Part shown: positions 1 to 5,320 of the stretch, piece after piece | Layout: every line of letters begins with the position of its first letter | How positions within the stretch are numbered: the stretch's first letter is position 1 | Assembly (NCBI GenBank): GCA_019323665.1 | Contig: JAHWHA010000025.1 | Coordinates: 1 to 5,840 of the forward strand | DNA: 5,840 bases | Reading direction: 5' to 3' | From: Candidatus Woesearchaeota archaeon | GTDB taxonomy: Archaea; Nanobdellota; Nanobdellia; Woesearchaeales; JAGVZT01 | Program-made: the position numbers and the translations under genes | Notes under the pieces: generated by a model | The model's database searches: none | Told to the model about the DNA's origin: nothing | The model's input: the letters and a program-made list of their open reading frames with translations, nothing else

Positions 1-813
1 ATCATCATCCAGCACCAGCTTCATATACCTTGGATTTGAAATAGCAATAAGCTGCTCGCCAAAAGCATTTATCTCGCCTTCACTCATAGGATAATAGCCA
101 GGCTGGTCACCAAAGGCTCCTTCATAAACTCTTGCCACATCAGGAATCCATTTTCTCATCTCCTTCTTGCTGGTAAAATGCTGTATCCTGAACCTGCCCC
201 GCGCCTTCACTCTCTCCTCCATCTCAAAAACCTGGGAAGGCACTTCATGATAGCAGCTTACATAAGCACTCAGGCAGTCATTCTGTTTAGCAAACCCATA
301 CTCACGCAGCAGTGCATCATAATATCTGTGATTGTAAGGCAAGCCCATCGGCATACTCCTCTCAAAACCCTCAACCAATATGCCTGAATTCTCAACACCA
401 ATCATCCCTTTTGGCCCGACAAGCTTTTCTAAACCTCGATCCTTTGCCCAGTTACAAGCTTCGTCAAGCAGCGCATGTGCATAATCAAAATCAGCTTTGC
501 ATTCAAAAAACCCAAACCAGGCCTCTTCAGTGCCATTATAATCATTATACCTTGAGTTCTCAAAAACACCAATCCTGCCCACTGTATTACCCCAACGCTC
601 TGCAAGCAGAAACTGGGCATCACCAAACTCATAGAAAGGATGCTTCTCAGCGTTTAGTTCATCCATTGCTGATTCGGCTAGCGGCGGCACCCACTGAGGA
701 CAGTCTCTGTATAGCCTAAATGGCAGCTGCACAAAGCGTTTCACATCACCCATATTGTGTGTCTCAATAGGCCTGATATTAAAACCTTCATTCATCCCAA
801 CGACCCCCATCAT
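1..813 (-). CDS. GNAT-like acyltransferase, YghO/bCerS-like group (C-terminus off the left edge)
   Basis: The frame is open from 813 to the window edge, giving 271 codons with no stop. Numbering from the internal Met at 795, residues 5-40 read FNIRPIETHN, then FVQLPFRLYRDCPQWVPPL, the N-terminal signature of an acyltransferase-like family of about 380 residues that includes E. coli YghO. From memory, the Caulobacter bacterial ceramide synthase falls in the same broad group. Further family features are VGRIGVFEN (72-80), FGFFE (94-98), WAKDRGLEKLVGPKG (116-130), GILVEGFE (138-145), YNHRYYDALLREYGF (154-168) and a conserved Asp/Tyr stretch after it. No signal peptide or membrane segment is visible, so it is probably cytoplasmic. 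It should transfer an acyl group from a thioester donor, but the acceptor cannot be read from sequence. Start 813 was chosen because GAGGT (821-825) lies 7 nt upstream. ATG 810 and ATG 795 are in frame, and homolog-like sequence begins only at 795. Family call is fairly sure; substrate is unknown. Confidence 0.75.
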   Translation of the reverse strand, partial: MMGVVGMNEGFNIRPIETHNMGDVKRFVQLPFRLYRDCPQWVPPLAESAMDELNAEKHPFYEFGDAQFLLAERWGNTVGRIGVFENSRYNDYNGTEEAWFGFFECKADFDYAHALLDEACNWAKDRGLEKLVGPKGMIGVENSGILVEGFERSMPMGLPYNHRYYDALLREYGFAKQNDCLSAYVSCYHEVPSQVFEMEERVKARGRFRIQHFTSKKEMRKWIPDVARVYEGAFGDQPGYYPMSEGEINAFGEQLIAISNPRYMKLVLDDD

Positions 814-830
814 TGAGGTAACCTCTAATT

Positions 831-844
831 GTTTATATTTATTT
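831..844 (-). promoter_or_regulatory. TATA-like box for the acyltransferase gene
   Basis: On the minus strand this reads AAATAAATATAAAC, an archaeal TATA-like element. A start site about 25-27 bp downstream would fall near 807-814, at or just inside the first ATG codons (813, 810). The transcript would then be leaderless from 813/810 or carry a 15-nt leader to ATG 795. This conflicts with the SD-like GAGGT at 821-825, so promoter position and start codon are both uncertain. Confidence 0.4.
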
Positions 845-863
845 TGAATTAGATGGCGGAAGA

Positions 864-875
864 TTTATTAATATA
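864..875 (+). promoter_or_regulatory. TATA-like box for the small lipoprotein gene
   Basis: TTTATTAATATA lies about 30-40 bp upstream of ATG 905 and would place transcription start near 890-898. The SD-like GGTGAT at 895-900, 4 nt before ATG 905, would be at the very 5' end of the message. The 91-bp gap between 813 and 905 therefore holds back-to-back promoters for the two divergent genes. Confidence 0.4.
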
Positions 876-904
876 CACTCCTAACAGTCAATTGGGTGAT
901 ACTG

Positions 905-1159
905 ATGAAAATTTGCCATATAGCAGTAATGCTTTTAGTGATAGGCTTAGCAGCATGCAATCCCCACGGCCCGACAGGTGGCACAGTTACTGAGAGATGT
1001 GGTTTTCTGGATGAGCCCTGCTGCAAGGGTGAGCTCTACCAGGATGAATGGGGTATGATAAGGCAAGACACCTGGTGCGAGGGTGACTTGTCTTGCAGAG
1101 CTGAAATCTGCGTGGAAGGACCTGAATTCCAAGCTTATGACAGGAATAGTGGATGGTAG
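905..1159 (+). CDS. small cysteine-rich lipoprotein, function unknown
   Basis: An 84-residue protein. It begins with a short hydrophobic signal segment (residues 5-17) ending in the lipobox L15-A16-A17-C18, so export and lipid attachment at Cys18 are likely. The mature part is compact, with six cysteines at 32, 39, 40, 58, 64 and 69 (spacing C-x6-CC-x17-C-x5-C-x4-C), consistent with three disulfides. The pattern CGFLDEPCC...C....LSC....CV resembles the small bacterial disulfide domains of the type CG..G.PCC..C..GL.C..G.CV, here with an insertion after the CC pair that carries W49, W57 and charged residues. ATG 905 is preferred over the in-frame GTG at 896 because GGTGAT (895-900) sits 4 nt upstream of 905. 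The gene converges on the metalloprotease gene, with 37 bp between stop codons. I do not recognise a named family. A binding or protease-inhibitor role is conceivable but only a guess. Confidence 0.7.
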   Translation: MKICHIAVMLLVIGLAACNPHGPTGGTVTERCGFLDEPCCKGELYQDEWGMIRQDTWCEGDLSCRAEICVEGPEFQAYDRNSGW

Positions 1160-1164
1160 AATTC

Positions 1165-1190
1165 AAAAAAAGAGAATAAAAATAAAATAA
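1165..1190 (-). terminator. T-rich terminator of the metalloprotease gene
   Basis: On the minus strand the sequence after the TGA stop at 1197-1199 is very T-rich, with T-runs interrupted by single A residues and ending in a T7 run (1165-1171). Oligo-T on the non-template strand is the usual archaeal termination signal. No strong hairpin precedes it. The same stretch is A-rich on the plus strand, so it gives no comparable signal for the convergent lipoprotein gene. Confidence 0.5.
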
Positions 1191-1196
1191 ACATAC

Positions 1197-2096
1197 TCAG
1201 CTCAGCATAGGATAAAGCTCCTCAATTCCAAATATATCCCACTCTGCCAAGTCCCTCTTGATGATCTCATTGGTTCTTGCATAGCCATACATTGTCTGCT
1301 GGTTGCACTCGCTCTCATAAACATCATCCATGCCAATTGCGTGACCAAGCTCATGTGTTGCGATGTTCTGGAAATCCATCATGCCAGGATGAGCAGTTGC
1401 ATCATTTGACCAGGCAAAATCCTTCTGGTCAAACACCATGTCCCATTCACGAATCTCACCAGAGTCGTCAAAACTGGTTGCCCAGACAATCGTGACTGCA
1501 ATAACTCCCGGCTTGCGGATTGTTCCGAACATCACTTCATTCTTGCCATCTGTTGATGTTGTGTCGGGACCGTCTACAACACTAGACTCAAACTCACCAA
1601 TAAAATCTTGTGCATATTCTTCCTGATTTTCCCATTCGCCAATGCTATTCTCAAAAGTGATTTTAAGTGCATTCTCATCCAGCCCTTGAGTGTTCACTGG
1701 GCTAAACCTGTAACCTTCGATGAAATTGAGATTCCACTTAGCACCCATAAATCCATAGCACAATGGCTCAACTGGATCTGGATCCGGATCAGGTTCCGGT
1801 GGTATAATCTGACAATCCACGCATTCAGGCCCTTCAAAACCCTGGCAAACACCATCATCCCTGCAACCTGTTGGTTTTGCATGTCCTTTGTACACAAAAG
1901 CATAGCCATAAACCGGAGTGCCATCAACATCCTTTGCCATGCCAAGGCTGTAAACACCTGGTGCAACTTCTGCACTATCAGGCAAATCCACAATCCTTGA
2001 CCCTTTCACTTGATTGTTTTCCCTGACCACCAGCGCGAACACTGATGTCAAAGCCACTAAAAACACTAATATTCCAGCAATAACTTGTTTTTTCAT
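1197..2096 (-). CDS. secreted matrixin-type zinc metalloprotease
   Basis: A 299-residue protein. Residues 1-24 form a signal peptide or N-terminal anchor (MKKQVIAGILVFLVALTSVF). Residues 25-77 may be a propeptide-like region. A cysteine box follows at 78-95 (C78, C84, C92, C95), a degenerate form of the C.DGVC..FE..E.C..DC motif common in archaeal exported proteins. A Pro/Asp-rich linker (99-110) leads to the catalytic domain (about 113-299), which opens with KWNLNF. The zinc motif HELGHAIGMDD (248-258) has the form HExxHxxGxxD: His248, His252 and Asp258 as ligands and Glu249 as general base. Met269 in QQTMYGY is the likely Met-turn of metzincins, and the ending DIFGIEELYP matches the usual matrixin C-terminus. 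It should hydrolyse proteins outside the membrane. ATG 2096 is chosen because GGTGAT (2101-2106) lies 4 nt upstream. In-frame ATGs at 2102 and 2114 would overlap or precede that site. The surface-protein gene ends 75 bp upstream. Confidence 0.85.
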   Translation of the reverse strand: MKKQVIAGILVFLVALTSVFALVVRENNQVKGSRIVDLPDSAEVAPGVYSLGMAKDVDGTPVYGYAFVYKGHAKPTGCRDDGVCQGFEGPECVDCQIIPPEPDPDPDPVEPLCYGFMGAKWNLNFIEGYRFSPVNTQGLDENALKITFENSIGEWENQEEYAQDFIGEFESSVVDGPDTTSTDGKNEVMFGTIRKPGVIAVTIVWATSFDDSGEIREWDMVFDQKDFAWSNDATAHPGMMDFQNIATHELGHAIGMDDVYESECNQQTMYGYARTNEIIKRDLAEWDIFGIEELYPMLS

Positions 2097-2100
2097 TTGC

Positions 2101-2143
2101 ATCACCTTTATCATAAACGAGTAATATTGACATAATTATAAAA
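2101..2143 (-). promoter_or_regulatory. promoter and ribosome binding site of the metalloprotease gene
   Basis: TTTTATAAT (2135-2143 on the minus strand) is a TATA-like box. A start about 27 bp downstream falls near 2112, leaving a leader of about 16 nt that contains the SD site GGTGAT (2101-2106) in front of ATG 2096. The box lies only 6 bp past the T-tracts that end the preceding gene, which suggests the two genes are transcribed separately. Confidence 0.45.
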
Positions 2144-2149
2144 CTTTGC

Positions 2150-2183
2150 AAAAAAGGAAAAAATTGGGAAGTTAAAACTTCCC
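2150..2183 (-). terminator. hairpin plus T-tract terminator of the TSP3 surface-protein gene
   Basis: The inverted repeat GGGAAGTT/AACTTCCC (2166-2173 and 2176-2183) can form a 7-8 bp stem with a tiny loop. It overlaps the last codons and the TAA stop (2172-2174). On the minus strand it is followed by AA and then T6-CC-T6 (2163 down to 2150). This is the layout of a bacterial intrinsic terminator, although archaea need only the oligo-T part. Confidence 0.6.
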
Positions 2184-4226
2184 TTTGCCATTGCCTCTGC
2201 CTGAGTTACCGCCACTGTTGCCACTTGAACCTCCATTACTTCCTCCACCACTATTGCTTCCTGAACCACTGCTACTGCTTCCACCGCCATTACTGTTTCC
2301 ACCACTGTTGCTATTGCCGGAGCCACCGCTGTTACCTTTCCAGGAATGAGCCTGTCCTGAAGGCATTTCAGTTGCTGCAAACTCTTCACCCTCTTGCTCT
2401 TCTTCATCCTCAGATTCAGTTTCCTCTTCCTCCTCTGACTCAGACTCCTGCTCCTCTTCGTCTTCACTCTCTGCCTCCTCTTCCTCTTCTTCATCCTCGG
2501 CTTCCTCTTCCTCAAGGTCATTGGAATTGGCATTTCCCTTCACAGGTTTGTCTTTGTCTTTGCCTCTAGCTTGGCCAACTGTGGTGACTTCCTCTTTCTC
2601 AACACCCATGCTCTCTTCAAGCTCGTCAACATAATCCTCAACTTCCTCTTCTGTCAAGCCAGACTTTGCCTTAAGCTTCACCATTGTTTTCTGCTTGTTC
2701 TCCTGGATTTTCAGGCGGATGTTTTCTCCCGAGCTTTCCATAGTCTGCACCATGTTCTGCAGCTGCTCTTGGTGTTCTTCATCCAGTGGCCCAGTCTTGA
2801 GCTTGATCTGATTCATCAGCCTTTGATTCTGCTGCACCATGCTCTCTAGCTCCACCTCTGTCTCAAGCTCATCCTCAGGCTCCTCAGTTTCTAACTCACC
2901 TACAAGCTCTTCAACCTCTCCAACCTCTTCTTCAAAGGCTTGCTGGGCAATTTGGGCATGCTCCATCTTCTTCTCCTGAATCATGGCCTGCACTTCCTGC
3001 AGCCTTTCATAAGCATGCGCCAATCCACGCTTTGCCTTAGCTGCCTTGCCAAAAGTCATAATGTATCTCAACCTTTCCATTGCCCTGTCCAATCCCCAAA
3101 GAGGACTGTCAGGTGTTATCCCAGGACCAACACCTGGCCCGGCTTCATTATCATGGTTAGGGTCATATTCCCCATTCAGAATACATCCTTTGTCATCAGC
3201 ATCAATCAACCCGTCACCATCATTATCCAAACCATCTGAACATTGCTCATCGCAGACATCGCCCTTGCCATCTTCATCAATATCAGATTGATCAGCATTG
3301 GATACGAACGGACAATTGTCATCGCCGTTATCAACACCATCTCCATCTGTATCATTGTCGCAAACATCACCTATTCCATCCTCATCAAGATCATCCTGGT
3401 CAGCATTGGCAACTTCTGGGCAGTTATCCACATCTCCACATATGCCATCGCCATCACCATCATTATCCGCATCATTAGGACAGCTATCCACATCACCGCA
3501 TATACCGTCACCATCAGCATCATTATCAGGGTCATTAACACAGCTATCGCATACATCACCTAACCCATCCTCATCAGCATCAGCCTGGTCAGCATTTGCC
3601 ACAAGAGCACAGTTATCTACTGTATTATCAACACCATCACCATCTGAATCACTATCGCATGCATCACCTATGCCATCCCCATCAAGATCATCCTGGTCAG
3701 CATTGGCAACTGTTGGGCAGTTGTCAACATCACCGCATATGCCATCACCATCCAAATCATTACTGGCATCATTTGGGCATGCATCGCATGCATCACCAAT
3801 ACCATCAATATCACTATCTAACTGACCAGCATTAGCCACAAGTGCACAATTGTCATCCTCATCATTAAAACCATCACCATCATCATCCTCATCACACACA
3901 TCACCTAATCCATCAGAATCAGTATCAAGTTGGTCAAAATTGGCAATCTCAAAGCAGTTATCATCATCATCCAATATTGTATCTCCATCAATATCCTCAT
4001 CTGTTGTAGCTGCATCGCAATCATCATCAAGACCATTGTCAGCAACTTCACTCATCCCTGGATTTACCAGAGCATTTGTATCATCGCAGTCATTGCCAGA
4101 AATACAATCAACTTCATGATATACACCATACCCGTCGCCATCACTATCTACACATCCCTCTTCCAACGCCACTACTGCATTCAGCAATAGCAGACAAAAA
4201 ATCACACCAAGCCATAATCTTTTCAT
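2172..4226 (-). CDS. calcium-binding surface protein with thrombospondin type 3 repeats and a DUF5667 domain
   Basis: A 684-residue exported protein. Residues 1-20 are a signal peptide. Residues 25-72 form a MopE-like metal-binding motif (DSDGDGYG, then NDCDD, VNPG and DNGLDDDCD). Residues 76-328 carry thrombospondin type 3 repeats with six DNC...N..Q-type units and many D-x-D-x-D-G calcium loops, plus paired cysteines. Residues 329-348 (CSDGLDNDGDGLIDADDKGC) are another Asp-rich motif. From 372 (TPDSPLWGLDRAMERLRYIM) a helical DUF5667-like domain runs to about 445, followed by more helical, probably coiled-coil sequence to about 545. Residues 571-615 are almost entirely Glu with some Ser/Asp, and 630-684 are a Ser/Gly/Asn tail ending in GKGKF. 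No C-terminal membrane anchor or sorting signal is visible. A rigid calcium-loaded extracellular stalk or matrix protein is the best reading. The start is firm: AGGAGGT (4234-4240) lies 7 nt upstream. Confidence 0.85.
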   Translation of the reverse strand: MKRLWLGVIFCLLLLNAVVALEEGCVDSDGDGYGVYHEVDCISGNDCDDTNALVNPGMSEVADNGLDDDCDAATTDEDIDGDTILDDDDNCFEIANFDQLDTDSDGLGDVCDEDDDGDGFNDEDDNCALVANAGQLDSDIDGIGDACDACPNDASNDLDGDGICGDVDNCPTVANADQDDLDGDGIGDACDSDSDGDGVDNTVDNCALVANADQADADEDGLGDVCDSCVNDPDNDADGDGICGDVDSCPNDADNDGDGDGICGDVDNCPEVANADQDDLDEDGIGDVCDNDTDGDGVDNGDDNCPFVSNADQSDIDEDGKGDVCDEQCSDGLDNDGDGLIDADDKGCILNGEYDPNHDNEAGPGVGPGITPDSPLWGLDRAMERLRYIMTFGKAAKAKRGLAHAYERLQEVQAMIQEKKMEHAQIAQQAFEEEVGEVEELVGELETEEPEDELETEVELESMVQQNQRLMNQIKLKTGPLDEEHQEQLQNMVQTMESSGENIRLKIQENKQKTMVKLKAKSGLTEEEVEDYVDELEESMGVEKEEVTTVGQARGKDKDKPVKGNANSNDLEEEEAEDEEEEEEAESEDEEEQESESEEEEETESEDEEEQEGEEFAATEMPSGQAHSWKGNSGGSGNSNSGGNSNGGGSSSSGSGSNSGGGSNGGSSGNSGGNSGRGNGKGKF
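3240..3755 (-). repeat. internal 99-codon duplication in the TSP3 array
   Basis: Protein residues 158-229 and 257-328 align at a constant offset of 99 residues. Both contain GICGDVDNCP, VANADQDDLD, DGIG and DGDGVDN in the same order. At DNA level a 31-nt stretch is identical at 3384-3414 and 3681-3711 (offset 297 nt), including synonymous positions. This points to a fairly recent in-frame duplication rather than only protein-level convergence of calcium loops. Confidence 0.7.
3421..3540 (-). repeat. 60-bp tandem duplication encoding a 20-residue calcium-loop unit
   Basis: Bases 3421-3480 and 3481-3540 match at about 48 of 60 positions by hand alignment. They encode two successive copies of a 20-residue unit around DGDGICGDVD.CPNDADN (roughly residues 229-268). 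The copies are in frame and extend the TSP3 array by one unit. Confidence 0.65.
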
Positions 4227-4233
4227 ATTAATT

Positions 4234-4281
4234 ACCTCCTAAAGCTCTTCAGCTTGGTCAATTGGATAAACATATATTATT
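4234..4281 (-). promoter_or_regulatory. promoter and strong ribosome binding site of the TSP3 surface-protein gene
   Basis: ATAATATATG (about 4271-4281 on the minus strand) is a TATA-like box preceded by the purine-rich GGAGAAA, which could serve as a TFB recognition element. Transcription would start near 4249, giving a leader of about 23 nt with the near-perfect SD AGGAGGT (4234-4240). An imperfect inverted repeat (GGATAAA near 4265 and TTTCTCC near 4288) flanks the box and could be an operator, but this is weak. Confidence 0.5.
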
Positions 4282-4332
4282 TTCTCCAGAAACTGTTGTT
4301 TCAAACACCAAAATACGGCTGAATTAAAGGGG

Positions 4333-4338
4333 AAAAAA
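4333..4338 (-). terminator. T6 tract downstream of the membrane winged-helix gene
   Basis: On the minus strand a T6 run (GGTTTTTTCCCC) lies about 20 nt after the TAA stop at 4357-4359. It is a plausible archaeal oligo-T terminator, and with the separate TATA box near 4276 it suggests the following gene is transcribed independently. No clear hairpin accompanies it. Confidence 0.4.
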
Positions 4339-4356
4339 CCTGCAATTGTTCAAGAA

Positions 4357-5175
4357 TTATTTTTTTAGGAAAACAAGATTTTTCTTGCCTCTTTTTTCTC
4401 TATGGATAACTCCTCGCTCTTCTAACTCTGTAAGAAGCTTGCTAAGGCTAGATTTTGGCCAGCCGGTTATAACTCTTAGAGTGCCCTGCTCGCACATCTT
4501 TCCCTCCCTCTGTTGGAGAACATTCACAATCATCTCCTCATCTTCCTTCAACCCAACTACGCTCTGCTTTGGCTTTTTTGCAGTATAAAGTGATACAAAG
4601 ATAGCAAGCACCAGCATGAATGCAACAAGCACCACGTAAGCAAAAACACTCTGCCTGACTTTGAACATCACATAAATAGGAAGCTCATCACCCTGCTTCA
4701 AACCGCTTCTCCCCCAACTGAACTCCATCACATTACCGTCAGTCGTTGCTGAGTCAGGTTTTGGGTAAATGCTTCCTTTCTCATCCCCTAAAGCCTCTTC
4801 AAGGGTATAGCCCTCAGGCAATATCAGCATTATATCAAGCTTTTTAATATCAGCAGGCGCAACAAAATCAAGCAGAAAACTCTCTCTGTCCAGCACACTC
4901 TTTGTGGAGTACCCAATCTCAAAATTTGAGATTTCAGAGAACCTGACAATATTGTCCTCAATTTGAGCTTCCCCTGCCTCCACATCATAAGCATCCTGCG
5001 GAAGCTCAATAACATACTCTTCTGCAGTTGAACTCAACACAACAGATTCAGCTACTCTCACATAACTGTCAACAACATCGTATCTTGCAGCATAGCTCTC
5101 AACAGAATAAGCCAATACACACTCAGTAATCAGACATGTCCATATTATGAGTAGAGCTACTCGGCCATATGCCAT
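4357..5175 (-). CDS. membrane-anchored winged helix-turn-helix regulator with an extracytoplasmic domain
   Basis: A 272-residue protein. Residues 1-22 are a signal peptide (LLIIWTCLITECVLA). Residues 23-175 form a predicted beta-rich extracytoplasmic domain with landmarks ESFLLDFVAP (98-107), LDIMLILPEGYTL (113-125), SIYPKPDSATTDG (135-147), MEFSWGRSGL (150-159) and LPIYVMFK (165-172). This is the layout seen in archaeal membrane proteins of the DUF7345/DUF7343 type. A single membrane span covers about 177-198 (SVFAYVVLVAFMLVLAIFVS frame). The cytoplasmic part (212-272) is a winged helix: helix 1 at EEMIVNVLQQREGK, helix 2 at EQGTLRVITG, recognition helix PKSSLSKLLTELEERG (240-255), and wing VIHREKRGKKNLVFLKK. 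It probably senses something outside the membrane and binds DNA directly. A TATA box about 27 bp upstream and no SD site indicate a leaderless message, which supports this start. Its target is unknown; the TSP3 gene 130 bp downstream is a candidate. Confidence 0.75.
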   Translation of the reverse strand: MAYGRVALLIIWTCLITECVLAYSVESYAARYDVVDSYVRVAESVVLSSTAEEYVIELPQDAYDVEAGEAQIEDNIVRFSEISNFEIGYSTKSVLDRESFLLDFVAPADIKKLDIMLILPEGYTLEEALGDEKGSIYPKPDSATTDGNVMEFSWGRSGLKQGDELPIYVMFKVRQSVFAYVVLVAFMLVLAIFVSLYTAKKPKQSVVGLKEDEEMIVNVLQQREGKMCEQGTLRVITGWPKSSLSKLLTELEERGVIHREKRGKKNLVFLKK

Positions 5176-5197
5176 GAAAATTCTCAGTTGATATGAC

Positions 5198-5206
5198 TAT
5201 ATAAAT
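5198..5206 (-). promoter_or_regulatory. TATA box for a probably leaderless transcript
   Basis: On the minus strand ATTTATATA is a near-consensus archaeal TATA box. Its centre is about 27 bp from ATG 5175, so transcription should begin at or within a few bases of the start codon. The sequence between them has no SD site. This is the cleanest promoter in the window. Confidence 0.65.
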
Positions 5207-5224
5207 TTTTGCCAAATCTAAAAC

Positions 5225-5233
5225 AAAAAAAAA
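5225..5233 (-). terminator. T9 tract, probable terminator of the cold-shock gene
   Basis: On the minus strand a run of nine T, then G and four more T, lies about 90 nt after the cold-shock stop codon (5321-5323). It directly precedes the TATA box of the membrane winged-helix gene. Apart from this and a small palindrome at 5315-5324, the 145-bp gap 5176-5320 shows no gene or RNA I can recognise. Confidence 0.5.
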
Positions 5234-5320
5234 TACTGGCTGTTTAATACCCACAAAGCTACCGCTATATTACAGGTATTGAACAACCCATTATTAGTCA
5301 CAAAGAACTAGGCACTAGTA

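Noticed and set aside
178..719. Plus-strand open frames of 69 and 135 codons and a minus-strand frame of 67 codons opposite or inside the acyltransferase gene
   Set aside because: They overlap a long minus-strand frame with clear family motifs, have no SD or promoter of their own, and their translations look like shadow sequence.
887..895. Shared GTCAATTGG upstream of the lipoprotein gene and near 4257-4265 upstream of the surface-protein gene
   Set aside because: A short AT-rich match in opposite orientation relative to the two genes and at different distances from the start; chance is sufficient.
2172..2270. PGF-CTERM or similar sorting tail at the end of the surface protein
   Set aside because: The C-terminus ends in Ser/Gly/Asn-rich sequence and GKGKF, with no hydrophobic segment.
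2111..2533. Minus-strand open frame of 140 codons rich in Lys/Arg then Val/Ala
   Set aside because: It is the alternate frame of the Glu-rich and Ser/Gly-rich end of the surface protein; low-complexity codons keep the other frame open.
3240..3960. CRISPR-like regular repeats
   Set aside because: The repetition is in frame, degenerate and fully explained by the TSP3 protein repeats. There are no identical direct repeats with unique spacers.
3243..4190. Several long plus-strand frames rich in Ser/Pro or Ile/Thr opposite the TSP3 array
   Set aside because: Asp-rich GAT/GAC codons on the minus strand become stop-free repetitive sequence on the plus strand. These are artefacts of composition.
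5176..5320. Possible small RNA or tRNA in the gap after the cold-shock gene
   Set aside because: No cloverleaf, T-loop consensus or strong stem was found by eye. The gap is explained by a T9 terminator, a short palindrome and the next promoter.
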